From assembly GCF_001042905.1 (NCBI RefSeq), contig NZ_JYLB01000005.1:124001-188000 (forward strand): a stretch of 64,000 nucleotides of DNA, given 5' to 3'. This document shows, piece by piece, positions 9,148-17,374 of this stretch. The notes under the pieces were generated by a model. That model searched no databases. It was not told the origin of the DNA and saw nothing but the letters and a program-made list of their open reading frames with translations. The stretch's first letter is position 1, and each line of letters begins with the position of its first letter. The position numbers and the translations under genes were made by a program. Source of the stretch: Pseudomonas lini. Lineage in GTDB: Bacteria; Pseudomonadota; Gammaproteobacteria; Pseudomonadales; Pseudomonadaceae.

Positions 9148-9231
9148 AACGTTTCAGTGCAGGTAAATTCACTGCTTTGCGCCGGAATAACGCCGTTCTG
9201 ACGGGAGGGCCCTACACTTTTTGGGCTTTTC

Positions 9232-9240
9232 TGGCATAAT
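9232..9240 (+). promoter_or_regulatory. Putative extended -10 promoter for pckA
   Basis: TGGCATAAT fits an extended -10 (TGn then a -10-like hexamer) about 87 bases before the pckA start. No strong -35 is visible. Downstream, at about 9259-9283, gtagta and tactac arms form a small stem-loop in the 5' leader. Confidence 0.35.
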
Positions 9241-9326
9241 CCGGCCCACTTTTTTCGCGGTAGTAGTGCACGACTTTCTACTACAAAACGTTTGGAGCAC
9301 TCGGCCACTGGCCGACGGGGAACCTC

Positions 9327-10868
9327 ATGACGCAAGCCAATAACGCCGTGTACACCGATCTGAGTGTTGATGATCTGGTTAAAGAAGCCCTGAATCGCGG
9401 TGAAGGCGAGCTTGCCGATACCGGCGCGCTGGTTGTTCGCACCGGTCACCGTACCGGCCGTTCGCCAGTCGATCGTTTCATCGTTGAAGAGCCGACCACC
9501 CAGGACGCCATCGCCTGGGGCCCGATCAACCGCAAGTTCCCGGCCGACAAGTTCGATGCCCTGTGGGCTCGCGTCGAGGCCTTCAACAACGCGCAAGAGC
9601 ATTTCGTTTCCCACGTGCACGTAGGTGCTGCCGAAGAGCACTACCTGGCCGTGAAGATGACCACCCAGACTGCCTGGCAGAACCTGTTCGGTCGTTGCCT
9701 ATTCATCAACCCGGCCCAGTACAACCCGGCTGGTCGTGACGAGTGGCAGGTCCTCAACGTTGCCAACTTCGAATGTGTTCCAGAGCGTGACGGTACCAAC
9801 TCCGATGGTTGCGTGATCCTCAACTTCGCCCAGAAGAAAGTGCTGATTGCCGGCATGCGCTACGCCGGTGAAATGAAGAAAGCCATGTTCTCGGTGCAGA
9901 ACTTCCTGCTGCCGGCCGCCGACGTGCTGCCAATGCACTGCGCTGCCAACATCGGCGAAGCGGGCGACGTGACCCTGTTCTTCGGCCTGTCCGGCACCGG
10001 CAAAACCACCCTGTCCGCCGATGAAAGCCGTTACCTGATCGGTGACGACGAGCACGGCTGGGGCGAGGGCGTGGTGTTCAACATCGAAGGCGGTTGCTAT
10101 GCCAAGTGCATCGACCTGTCCGAGAAGAACGAGCCGGTCATCTGGAAAGCCATCAAGCACGGCGCAGTCCTGGAAAACGTTGTGCTGGACGACGCCAAGA
10201 AAGCTGACTACGCCGACGGCAGCCTGACCCAGAACAGCCGCGCAGCCTACCCGCTGGAGCACGTCGAGAAGCGTTCCGAGAAGAACCTCGGTGGCGAGCC
10301 AAACGCTGTGATCTTCCTGACCTGCGACCTGACCGGCGTCCTGCCGCCAGTCTCGATCCTCAGCGAAGAACAAGCGGCCTACCACTTCCTGTCCGGCTAC
10401 ACCGCACTGGTGGGCTCGACCGAAATGGGTTCCGGCAGCGGCATCAAGTCGACCTTCTCCACCTGCTTCGGCGCACCGTTCTTCCCGCGTCCGGCTGGCG
10501 AATACGCCGAACTGCTGATCAAACGCATCCGCGGCTTCGGCTCCAAGGTCTACCTGGTCAACACCGGCTGGACTGGCGGCGGCTACGGCGTCGGTAAGCG
10601 CTTCAACATCCCGACCACTCGTGGTGTGATCGCAGCGATCCAGAGCGGCGCGTTGATCGGTGCTGAGACTGAACACCTAGACACCATCAACCTGGACGTG
10701 CCGTTGGCTGTGCCGGGCGTTGAGACTGGCCTGTTGAACCCACGTAACACCTGGGCTGACAAGGCTGCTTATGATGAAGCTGCTAAAGCGTTGGCTGGGT
10801 TGTTTGTTGAGAACTTCAAGAAGTTTGAAGTGAGCGATGCGATCAAGGCTGCTGGGCCGAAGTTGTAA
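9327..10868 (+). CDS. pckA: Phosphoenolpyruvate carboxykinase (ATP)
   Basis: Converts oxaloacetate and ATP to phosphoenolpyruvate and CO2, the entry step of gluconeogenesis from TCA acids. It has 513 residues, the normal length. The P-loop FFGLSGTGKTTLSADESR (about 220-237) and the metal/ATP motif LIGDDEHGWGEG (about 240-251) identify the ATP-dependent family, as do the early RTGHRTGRSPVDRFIV and GTGTSP-like loop VGSTEMGSGSGIKS. A GGGG ribosome site precedes the ATG. A strong terminator follows. Confidence 0.97.
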   Translation: MTQANNAVYTDLSVDDLVKEALNRGEGELADTGALVVRTGHRTGRSPVDRFIVEEPTTQDAIAWGPINRKFPADKFDALWARVEAFNNAQEHFVSHVHVGAAEEHYLAVKMTTQTAWQNLFGRCLFINPAQYNPAGRDEWQVLNVANFECVPERDGTNSDGCVILNFAQKKVLIAGMRYAGEMKKAMFSVQNFLLPAADVLPMHCAANIGEAGDVTLFFGLSGTGKTTLSADESRYLIGDDEHGWGEGVVFNIEGGCYAKCIDLSEKNEPVIWKAIKHGAVLENVVLDDAKKADYADGSLTQNSRAAYPLEHVEKRSEKNLGGEPNAVIFLTCDLTGVLPPVSILSEEQAAYHFLSGYTALVGSTEMGSGSGIKSTFSTCFGAPFFPRPAGEYAELLIKRIRGFGSKVYLVNTGWTGGGYGVGKRFNIPTTRGVIAAIQSGALIGAETEHLDTINLDVPLAVPGVETGLLNPRNTWADKAAYDEAAKALAGLFVENFKKFEVSDAIKAAGPKL

Positions 10869-10889
10869 GTGTTGGTTTGATGTAATGAG

Positions 10890-10917
10890 AAAGCCGTCCT
10901 TTGGGGCGGCTTTTTTT
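10890..10917 (+). terminator. Rho-independent terminator of pckA
   Basis: Stem aaagccgtcc / ggggcggcttt followed by seven T residues, 22 bases after the pckA stop. Confidence 0.88.
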
Positions 10918-10997
10918 ATGGGCGCGATTTAGACCATCAGAAATACAACTGCCAATATTCCAGCTGAAAAAGCGTTAAACAGCCAGAATAATGCCAC

Positions 10998-11363
10998 TTA
11001 CGCGTTCAGACAGATGTTCTCCAGCTCCTGCGTATCCCACCGTTGCGCCTTGATCGCTTGGTAGAGCATGCCAATGGTCAACGGCACTTTCTCGCCACGC
11101 CCCTTCGCCCGACGCTTGAGAAACACATCAAAGCCTTCGGGCTGAAAGTAGCGATAGGCGTCGTAGTCCACGAAGTCGATGGCGAACTGTTCCTCCAGCG
11201 CTTCCATCAGCTGCCGCGCATCCGCACCGTCGCAGCCCAGGTCGAAGTTGATCGAGGTGGTGAGGCTGATGGTTTTGCGTTCAGGCAGGCCGAGTTCTTC
11301 ATGCAGCAGCTGCATCAGCAGGTGCATGGCGTGGTCGTCGGGGAAGTTGGGGGCGAGGTTCAT
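10998..11363 (-). CDS. DUF1493-family acyl-carrier-like small protein
   Basis: A 121-residue protein. The segment TTSINFDLGCDGADARQLMEALEEQFAIDF (about 35-65) resembles a phosphopantetheine-carrier fold in which the usual DSL serine motif is replaced, the pattern of the DUF1493 family. The start at 11363 (MNLAPNFPDD) is preferred over a 27-residue longer frame, whose extra part is arginine-rich and unlike the rest. It is convergent with pckA. Function unknown. Confidence 0.7.
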   Translation of the reverse strand: MNLAPNFPDDHAMHLLMQLLHEELGLPERKTISLTTSINFDLGCDGADARQLMEALEEQFAIDFVDYDAYRYFQPEGFDVFLKRRAKGRGEKVPLTIGMLYQAIKAQRWDTQELENICLNA

Positions 11364-11569
11364 GGTGCATCTTCCATTAGGGGCATGCCGATGAGTCGGC
11401 TCGGGCCGGATTTTGCGGCAAGTTTGGAGCGGAATCATCCGCAATAGACGATCAAGAAGGATCGCACGGCAGGATCAGATTAGCCCTACAACCGCACTTT
11501 CCAACACTCGGTAACTTCACCGGCCTCGGCATTGAGCCGTGGTTTTATTGGTGACCGAGAGGGGAACGG

Positions 11570-12808
11570 ATGGGCAAGGACACACCGCAAGTGTGGCAGC
11601 ACTACGATAACGATGGAGGTGGTTACCGTCGGCTACGGGACATGACCACCACTGAATTGGCAGAGAGAGAGGCCAGGCAAAACGCCTACGAGGCCATGCT
11701 CGCCAGGCAGGACGCATTCGAAAAGTGCCGGGAAGTGGCGTTTCAGAAAAAGCGTCAGTCGCTCACCGGTTGTGTCTTTGCCAAGTCTTGTAAGTTGCCG
11801 GATTCAATCATCGACTACACCTGCCCATCCGGGTTCGTGCCGACGGACAGCGTCGGTGAGTATGGTGAGCTCACCTTGTTGGGAGGTCGTCAGGCCGATG
11901 ATTCCGGCTGCTTACCGCTCAAGAAAATCAGCGGAGTTTTACCTGCTGGTATCGGCTCTTTGGCGTTGGGTGGTGTAGCAATTGCTCCGGCATCCATCGC
12001 AAGTACTGGCGCCGGAGTCGTCACTGCCGGAGTTGCTGCGGGTGCATTAGTGGGGTTGGTTGCTTTGCTTGCGCCATCGAGTCTGGGCGATGGTGCGTTG
12101 TATACCGACGATCAACTCAGATCACTCAAACAAGCTCGAACACGGGTTCGTTTGCGGGTAGAGGAGCAGGCTGACGGAACGCTCAAGGGCTACGGCTATA
12201 ACACCCAGAGCCGGCGTGATTGGGAGATGGTCCCTATCGTGACGTTTGAAACGCGCGGATCTCAACAGGTGGCTGACTTTGGTAGCGGGGTTGAGTTGAT
12301 TTGGACTCCCGCAGAAAACCTAGCAGATACGATGGGTATTCCGGCGCTGGAAGCGGCACCGCAAGCGCCCCAAGTCTGGATTTTTCCGCCGGCGGAACAG
12401 GCGGACAACATTATCGTCAGCCCGGTTTATCCGCCGGAGTATCAGGATTTTATTCTGGTATTTCCGGCGGATTCTGGGGTTCGGCCGCTGTACGTCGTTC
12501 TGAGCGTGCGACGTAAAGGGCTTCCGGGAATAGGTCACAGTTACCACCCCTCACCTATGATTGAAGAAATAACTGGATTTCCAGGTTTGAAAGAGGCCAA
12601 AAAAATAACGCCTCAACAGGGTGGTGGAGGGCTTCGAGAGCGCTGGACGGATGCAAAAGGTCGAACAGTTTACGAGTGGGATTCTATGCATGGTGAGCTG
12701 GAAGTTTATCGCGCCAGCGATGGTAGCCACTTAGGTTCCTTCAATCACGTTACGGGGGAGCGGATCGACGATCCGAAACCGCGTCGTAACATCAAGAAAT
12801 TTCTGTGA
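11570..12808 (+). CDS. Colicin E3-type 16S rRNA nuclease with pyocin S translocation domain
   Basis: Toxin of 412 residues. The C-terminal ~95 residues (GIGHSYHPSP..., then RERWTDAKGRTVYEWDSMHG and ELEVYRASDGSHLGSF, ending RNIKKFL) closely follow the cytotoxic domain of colicin E3, which cuts 16S rRNA in the decoding site; the catalytic-region Y-E-W-D-S-x-H-G-E-L-E is intact. The middle (about 65-330) is a pyocin S-type domain with CVFAKSCKLPD and a glycine/alanine-rich hydrophobic stretch at 125-165. The N-terminus is a short charged coil (ELAEREARQNAYEAMLARQ) with no receptor-binding or TonB-box region. An AGAGGGG ribosome site precedes the ATG. The immunity gene follows after six bases. 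Delivery may be by contact-dependent secretion rather than receptor uptake. Confidence 0.9.
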   Translation: MGKDTPQVWQHYDNDGGGYRRLRDMTTTELAEREARQNAYEAMLARQDAFEKCREVAFQKKRQSLTGCVFAKSCKLPDSIIDYTCPSGFVPTDSVGEYGELTLLGGRQADDSGCLPLKKISGVLPAGIGSLALGGVAIAPASIASTGAGVVTAGVAAGALVGLVALLAPSSLGDGALYTDDQLRSLKQARTRVRLRVEEQADGTLKGYGYNTQSRRDWEMVPIVTFETRGSQQVADFGSGVELIWTPAENLADTMGIPALEAAPQAPQVWIFPPAEQADNIIVSPVYPPEYQDFILVFPADSGVRPLYVVLSVRRKGLPGIGHSYHPSPMIEEITGFPGLKEAKKITPQQGGGGLRERWTDAKGRTVYEWDSMHGELEVYRASDGSHLGSFNHVTGERIDDPKPRRNIKKFL

Positions 12809-12814
12809 GGACCC

Positions 12815-13069
12815 ATGGGACTGAAGATTCGATTGAATTGGTACGACAAAAAAACCGAGATAGGCGTAGGGCGAGAGTACTCAAAAGACTTTGGGGATGA
12901 TGCTTCGTTTATGGATGAGCTCGGGATTGAGTCAGAAAACAATATCAATAATGGGGGGTTCGATGTCGACGGTGACTGGGCTGTGATTCTGCAGTTGTAT
13001 TTTGTTCACACTATTGAGTTGTCTTCCTACGACTATCAGGTGTCTTTCGACTACCGCGATGCCTGGTAG
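12815..13069 (+). CDS. Colicin E3-type immunity protein
   Basis: An 84-residue acidic protein, MGLKIRLNWYDKKTE..., with EYSKDFGDDASFMDELGI, NNINNGGFDVDGDWAVILQ and the terminal VSFDYRDAW. This matches the cloacin/colicin E3 immunity family, which binds the nuclease domain and blocks it. It begins six bases after the toxin stop, with a GAGG site inside the toxin end. It pairs with and protects against the preceding toxin. Confidence 0.93.
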   Translation: MGLKIRLNWYDKKTEIGVGREYSKDFGDDASFMDELGIESENNINNGGFDVDGDWAVILQLYFVHTIELSSYDYQVSFDYRDAW

Positions 13070-13210
13070 TTAGTAACTGTTTAATAAGGCTCCGCGGTGC
13101 GGAAAAAATTCTTGATGTGCTCACGATAAGAGAGGCGAAGTCTTTTCGTCGGGAGCCTCTCGTCGATCACTGTGTTTCGATCTGTCGCTCATGGGCAGTA
13201 CCAAAGAGTT

Positions 13211-13483
13211 TCACGGCCATCTTTGTCTGGCATGAATCAGTCTCACCATTTCCACTGCCTCATCTGCGATCAGATAGATCATGACGTAGTTAGAGGTTGC
13301 AACTATCTCCCGCGTTCCAGGGACTTTGCCTTTTCTGTAAAGGGTCGGACGCTGCCGAGCGTTTTCCGCTTTCAATTCGAAAATTTCGTCGAGGGCAATG
13401 GCTGCTTCAGGATTGTGCAGAATGATGTGATCCATGATTTTGCTTCGGTCATTAAGCGCCGTTTGACGCCAGACCAACCTCAT
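13211..13483 (-). CDS. ParE/RelE-superfamily toxin
   Basis: A 90-residue toxin of the ParE/RelE fold: LVWRQTALNDRSKIMDHIILHNPEAA at the N-terminus, RKGKVPGTREIVATSNYVMIYLI in the core and a terminal VRLIHARQRWP, typical of plasmid-stabilisation toxins. Its start overlaps the stop of the antitoxin gene, so the antitoxin is made first. Whether it acts on gyrase or on mRNA cannot be read from the sequence; the HARQ-W ending is common to ParE-like members. Confidence 0.88.
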   Translation of the reverse strand: MRLVWRQTALNDRSKIMDHIILHNPEAAIALDEIFELKAENARQRPTLYRKGKVPGTREIVATSNYVMIYLIADEAVEMVRLIHARQRWP

Positions 13484-13926
13484 CAGCGCACTCTCTGACG
13501 TATGGCATCCCGTTTGGCGGCGAATATTCGGCGGGCCTCTTCATCGGTCACTGTCGGTCTCGAATCATCAAGACCAATTTGTACCTGCTCCTTGAACCAC
13601 TCCTCGTACGCTACGGCTTCATGTGCTTGTTTCATTGCTTCGGAACGATCAGGACGAGTGTAGGTTTTGATCTGGAGCGGATCATAGTTCGACGTGTCTA
13701 CATCGAAGCGGGTGATGCCTATGTCTTGCAGATAAGTCACCAGCGTTTCTAGTCGTTTGAACAGGCGAACCTGTCGGCTGCGTTGCGCCGCCAGGGAGCA
13801 CTCTTTGTTCCCGTATGGGATTTGAATCGACCATCCACCTGGTTTCGCGACGATATGTGCGCTGTTTACATAGCCCTTCACGACCAATTGTGTGAGGGTG
13901 CTGTGATCAATGGTTTCGGCTGTCAT
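13483..13926 (-). CDS. Antitoxin of the ParE/RelE-type pair
   Basis: A 147-residue protein immediately upstream of the toxin. The N-terminal half (VVKGYVNSAHIVAKPGGWSI, then AAQRSRQVRLFKRLETLVTYL) looks like an extra regulatory or DNA-binding part. The C-terminal helix (EEWFKEQVQIGLDDSRPTVTDEEARRIFA) has the charged pattern of RelB/ParD tails that wrap the toxin. The start at 13926 is preferred to a longer frame because the 20 extra residues are not conserved-looking. Longer than classic ParD (about 80). Confidence 0.82.
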   Translation of the reverse strand: MTAETIDHSTLTQLVVKGYVNSAHIVAKPGGWSIQIPYGNKECSLAAQRSRQVRLFKRLETLVTYLQDIGITRFDVDTSNYDPLQIKTYTRPDRSEAMKQAHEAVAYEEWFKEQVQIGLDDSRPTVTDEEARRIFAAKRDAIRQRVR

Positions 13927-14078
13927 GAGAATGAGTCCATTGTTGAACAATGGCTCACATGCTACGCAATCAATAATAGTTTGCAAGATTCGGTTCCTAT
14001 TGCCGGAAGGCGGAAATACATCATTGATGGTCTTCGGGGCAGGCAGCTCTACTCGAGTGATGCCTGCCTGGGAGTGCG

Positions 14079-14378
14079 TCAGACGGGGGCTTTCCAGCCC
14101 ATCATGCGTTGCTGGGCGACTTTCAGCAGGTCACAGCCGTCTTGGGTCAGCAGGAAGAGCGCGTGGGTGATGTGGGGAATGTCTTCGATGTCGCCGTGTT
14201 TGAAGCAAACGCAGTGCAGGGTTTTGAGGAGATCGCTGGAGGCTCGGATTCGCTGGAGGGCGGCTTCTAGGATGTCTTGGGGATTTGCCTCTGTGTCGAT
14301 GATCAGGGGCGGGGAATCAGTGAGATTGGTGTTGAGAGGGATGTAGCGAATATCTGTAAGCGGATTCCATTTATTCAT
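14079..14378 (-). CDS. Small helical Pseudomonas protein (paralog 1)
   Basis: A 99-residue protein. Its core PLIIDTEANPQDILEAALQRIRASSDLLKTL and LTQDGCDLLKVAQQRM is shared with the protein at 16019-16297 (about 60% identical by eye), and the two flank the serine hydrolase gene. The two-helix pattern resembles the DUF3077/DUF6124 type small proteins of Pseudomonas; family assignment is tentative and the function unknown. The frame stays open upstream to 14645, but that part overlays a structured inverted-repeat region and is probably not translated. Start at 14378. Confidence 0.7.
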   Translation of the reverse strand: MNKWNPLTDIRYIPLNTNLTDSPPLIIDTEANPQDILEAALQRIRASSDLLKTLHCVCFKHGDIEDIPHITHALFLLTQDGCDLLKVAQQRMMGWKAPV

Positions 14379-14442
14379 AGTGAGAATTCTCAAGTGCATC
14401 GGGAGAAACCGCCGCCATCGTGACCAAGCGATGGGAGGCGGA

Positions 14443-14511
14443 CTGTGTTCGGGTTGGTCAAACCGGTGAGAACTCACTTTGCCGGTACGCCCGAAGGCGT
14501 CCCGAACACAG
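14443..14511 (-). ncRNA. Structured leader or RNA element, UUCG-capped three-way junction
   Basis: On the minus strand an 11-base-pair closing stem (CUGUGUUCGGG / CCCGAACACAG, 14501-14511 with 14443-14453) encloses two hairpins: ACGCC-UUCG-GGCGU, a classic stable tetraloop stem, and an ACCGG...CCGGU stem capped by UGAG-UU-CUCA. It lies 65 bases upstream of the start of the small gene at 14378 and would be in its 5' leader. No matching riboswitch class is recognised. The precision of pairing argues for selection on RNA or DNA structure. Confidence 0.55.
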
Positions 14512-14765
14512 CCACCATATAGCGTGCAGCACTTGAGGTGCCGCAGCATACAACGGAAGCGAAATGAGTTCTCTATTCGGGTGACCAAGCCCGAGTCACT
14601 GATTTGGCAGCGACAGTCACGACTATAGGTGCGAGCTCCGGGCAACGATAGACGACAAGGAGTCCCCGCTTGTAGGAACCGGATGAGCCTTGGCTAGGCC
14701 GTTTCTATAGGAATTTTCCGCGACGCAATTTTTCGTATTTTTTCGTCATCCCGCGCCCATCGACT
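14512..14765. other. Non-coding gap between structured element and hydrolase gene
   Basis: I see no supported gene here. It holds weak inverted repeats (cgggtgaccaagcccg near 14579) and an AT-rich end before the hydrolase stop. Some of it must contain the promoter of the small gene at 14378. Confidence 0.4.
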
Positions 14766-15908
14766 TCAACGAATATGCTGGTACGAATCCACATCCAGCA
14801 CGCTAGTCGTCAACCCGGTCGCCGGCGCATAGATCGCACCCTTCACCGCCGAGAAGTTGACCCCTTGGCTGCCCAGCGAAACGTAGCGTTCGCCTTGATC
14901 CAGTTCGCTGAAGTAGGTGTAAGAGTATTTGTGCATCAGGCGGTACTTCGCTTCGTTGTCGACCATGGCTTTGCCGAGGTTCTCCAGATCGGCATGGGTC
15001 AGGTTCAACGACTTGTCCAGTTGCACGCCCCAACGCTTGAGGCAGACTTCGGCAAAGTGGCGGACGATGCGGCCGGGTTCGACCAGGATTTTCAGGTCGC
15101 CGGCGCCGTTGGGGACGCCGCCGGTGGAGGTGGCGTTACCGGCCATGGTGGCGTGACGGCCGGGTATGGGGTAGATGTGGGTTTTGGTGCCAGTGGCGGT
15201 TTGCGGAATAACGCAGCTGAAACCTTTCGAGCGTTCGTCCCGGGCATAGAAACCTACATACTCTTTGACGTTGGGACCGAGTTTGACTTTGTCATCCTGA
15301 AAGTTGCCAATGCCAGGCACCGGGTCAATCGCAAAGATATTAACCGGGATGTTTTTAAGTTCGCTGTCCTTGAACATGGCGTTGGCCAGCATGTGGCAAC
15401 TAATGCCGCCGCGGCTCCAGCCCACCAGGTTTACCTGGGTGGGAATAACACCGTCCTTGCGGAAGGTTTTGATGATCTGTTCTTGCAGCGCCTGCTGGGT
15501 CACGCTGCGATCGCCATAGTTGTATTTGCGCCAGAACCACGAGCCTTCAACTTTCACGTCTTCGATGGGGATGCCGGCCGCTTTGAGGCGGTTGTATTCC
15601 TCTTCGGTCAGTTGCTCGCGCTGCCAGTCGCACTGGCCTTTGATGATGTTGATCGCGTGCTGGACGTTTTGCTCCCAGCCTTTGCCGAACAGTGTGCCGC
15701 TGAGGCCGTACTCTTCGGACTTGGTAAAGAGGTCGTCGGCTTGCAGGTTACCGCTGCCGGGGCCGTCGACCACGATCCATTCGGCGAACTCCCTGCCGAG
15801 ATGATGGGATGCGAGTGTCGACACCAATTCGCCGTCCCAGTAATTTGCATTGATGTCGTCGAATTTAGTTGAGCCAGTGCCGCAGAAGAAAATAGTTAGT
15901 GCAGTCAT
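14766..15908 (-). CDS. Tle1/DUF2235-like alpha/beta serine hydrolase, putative lipase effector
   Basis: A 380-residue protein without a signal peptide. The start MTALTIFFCGTGSTKF resembles the FxDGTGN opening of DUF2235/Tle1 phospholipases. The nucleophile elbow GWSRGG places Ser165; the likely acid is D195 (FAIDPVPG) and the histidine H252 (IPGRHATM). This family includes type VI secretion phospholipase effectors, so an antibacterial or membrane-attacking role is plausible. No VgrG, PAAR or lipoprotein immunity gene lies beside it; its neighbours are two paralogous small proteins, which could be regulators or immunity factors (inference). Confidence 0.72.
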   Translation of the reverse strand: MTALTIFFCGTGSTKFDDINANYWDGELVSTLASHHLGREFAEWIVVDGPGSGNLQADDLFTKSEEYGLSGTLFGKGWEQNVQHAINIIKGQCDWQREQLTEEEYNRLKAAGIPIEDVKVEGSWFWRKYNYGDRSVTQQALQEQIIKTFRKDGVIPTQVNLVGWSRGGISCHMLANAMFKDSELKNIPVNIFAIDPVPGIGNFQDDKVKLGPNVKEYVGFYARDERSKGFSCVIPQTATGTKTHIYPIPGRHATMAGNATSTGGVPNGAGDLKILVEPGRIVRHFAEVCLKRWGVQLDKSLNLTHADLENLGKAMVDNEAKYRLMHKYSYTYFSELDQGERYVSLGSQGVNFSAVKGAIYAPATGLTTSVLDVDSYQHIR

Positions 15909-16018
15909 TTGTGTTGCTCTTGTTTGATGTAAGAGCTGGCACGTTAGTTTGTGTTGTTTGAATAGTGAAGTGATTAGTTGTTGCTGTTTTTGTAAGGGTT
16001 GTTAGTTGTTGGTCTTTT

Positions 16019-16297
16019 TTATTTAATTCGCTGTTTGGCGACTTCAAGTAGTTCGCAGCCATCTTGGGTCAGCAAGTAAAGTGCGTTGACGATATTGGGT
16101 ATGTCTTTCACGTCAGCCTGTTTGAAGCACAGGCAATAGAGCGTTTCGAGCAGGTCGCTGGCGGCGCGGATGCGTTGCAGGGAGGCGTCGAGAATCTCGT
16201 GAGGATTGGCTTCGGTGTCGATGACCAACACGGGGGTATCGCTGTAGCTGGTTTTGAGCGGGCGATAGCGGTCTGTTAACGGGTGGAACGTGGTCAT
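16019..16297 (-). CDS. Small helical Pseudomonas protein (paralog 2)
   Basis: A 92-residue protein. PVLVIDTEANPHEILDASLQ, RIRAASDLLETLYCLCFKQAD and LTQDGCELLEVAKQRI align along most of the length with the protein at 14079-14378. It lies 110 bases upstream of the hydrolase in the same direction, so the two may share a transcript. Start at 16297, preceded by CAGGA. Function unknown. Confidence 0.7.
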   Translation of the reverse strand: MTTFHPLTDRYRPLKTSYSDTPVLVIDTEANPHEILDASLQRIRAASDLLETLYCLCFKQADVKDIPNIVNALYLLTQDGCELLEVAKQRIK

Positions 16298-16607
16298 CGA
16301 GGTCAGTCCTGTGGGAAGTCGGGCAATTTCGCCGGCAGGCCGACACAATGTTTTCAGCCGCGTCGAAAACTATAGAGGGCCACGATGACGCGTCGCAAGG
16401 TGGCGCAAATGGACAGGTTTTGTAGGGGATTTACCGGCGCTATCGGCCTTTGCCTACGCACACGCCAACTATTTTTTAAGCTTTTCCCTTAGAGGTCGAT
16501 ATTCCTACGGGCCTGTCAGGCTTAGCGCATCAAAGCTCTGCATGGTGCGCGCCAGAATTTGTAGGACGTTTCGAAGCGTCTGAGTCGACTCTTAAAGGGA
16601 ATTAGGT
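16298..16607. other. Intergenic region with short hairpin before paralog 2
   Basis: The minus-strand leader of paralog 2 can form a hairpin at 16310-16347 (TGTG and GTCGG pairing with CCGAC and CACA), a loose echo of the element before paralog 1. The remainder up to 16607 holds no gene that I can support; it must include the promoter of the plus-strand gene at 16608. Confidence 0.4.
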
Positions 16608-17111
16608 ATGCAATGGCTGCGTATGGCCTCGATTTTGTTGTTGTGGGCTGGTGTTTGTCGGATGGCGGGCGCTGCTGACGTCGCTCATTCGCTGGTTCTC
16701 GCCAACATGGACCGTAACGGTTGGCCACAGGCGCTGACCACTCAGGCAGACGTCGACACTGCGTCCCGCGCCGAGGTGTTGATGGTGGGCAAGGCGCTGT
16801 TGGCCAGCGAAGCGCTGGATGAACAGGGTCTGAAACAGCGACTGGGTGTGCAGGCTGTGAAGCTCAAGTCGGTCAGGCAAGTGCGTGAGGGGTTGTGGGA
16901 TCGGCTGCTGCTCACCTACCGCAACGCCAGTCAGAACTGCGACGGTGAACCCTTTTGCCCCCGTGTGCGAAGTGTCGCGGATTTGCGTCAGTTGGCGGCG
17001 GCGTTCACTGGCGAAATCAGCCCGGCTTATGCAGTTTGGGCGAGCAAGAGCCAGGTGTTTCATGAGCAGGCGTTGGATGAACAACTGCGGGTGGCGGTGT
17101 TGGTGCCCTGA
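16608..17111 (+). CDS. Exported hypothetical protein
   Basis: A 167-residue protein with a clear Sec signal peptide (MQWLRMASILLLWAGVCRMAGAADV, cleavage expected after AGA-A, about residue 22). The mature part is helical with many alanines, ADVDTASRAEVLMVGKALLA and LRQLAAAFTGEISPAYAVWASKS, and carries three cysteines, two of them in NCDGEPFCP, likely a periplasmic disulfide. AAAGGGAATTAGG precedes the ATG. No known domain is recognised. Confidence 0.65.
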   Translation: MQWLRMASILLLWAGVCRMAGAADVAHSLVLANMDRNGWPQALTTQADVDTASRAEVLMVGKALLASEALDEQGLKQRLGVQAVKLKSVRQVREGLWDRLLLTYRNASQNCDGEPFCPRVRSVADLRQLAAAFTGEISPAYAVWASKSQVFHEQALDEQLRVAVLVP

Positions 17112-17150
17112 GTTCGCTGATAGTTTTGTGGTGATTGTGCTGGCCTCTTC

Positions 17151-17206
17151 GCGCTCCCACAGTTGACCGAGTTCTTGCTTGGCGACTCGGTCTAATGTGG
17201 GAGCGG
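17151..17206. repeat. Nested inverted repeat before recQ (REP type A-like)
   Basis: Outer arms gcgctcccaca / tgtgggagcg (17151-17161 and 17196-17205) enclose a perfect eight-base stem gaccgagt / actcggtc (17165-17172 and 17185-17192). The outer arm matches REP type A. Confidence 0.7.
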
Positions 17207-17374
17207 GCTTGCTCGCGAAAGCGATCTGACAGACGCCGCTTTCCTTAAGCCTTACCATGCCCTGGTTCTATCCGCTGTATCATCCCGTATCGTTTTTGCC
17301 CCCGACCTTTTCTCGACTCGCTGCGTTCGCCGGCTAGGCTTTGGGCTTCGCAGCGGTCAACGGAGTGACAGCTT

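Noticed and set aside
11445..11569. SOS (LexA) box before the E3-type toxin
   Set aside because: No CTGT-N8-ACAG motif was found by eye in the leader, so DNA-damage control is not claimed.
13130..13161. Terminator after the immunity gene
   Set aside because: Seven-base inverted repeat gagaggc/gcctctc with an 18-base loop and no T tail on either strand.
14379..14645. N-terminal extension of the small protein at 14079-14378
   Set aside because: The extra part is arginine/cysteine-rich and overlies a strongly structured inverted repeat; the ATG at 14378 gives a protein that aligns with its paralog.
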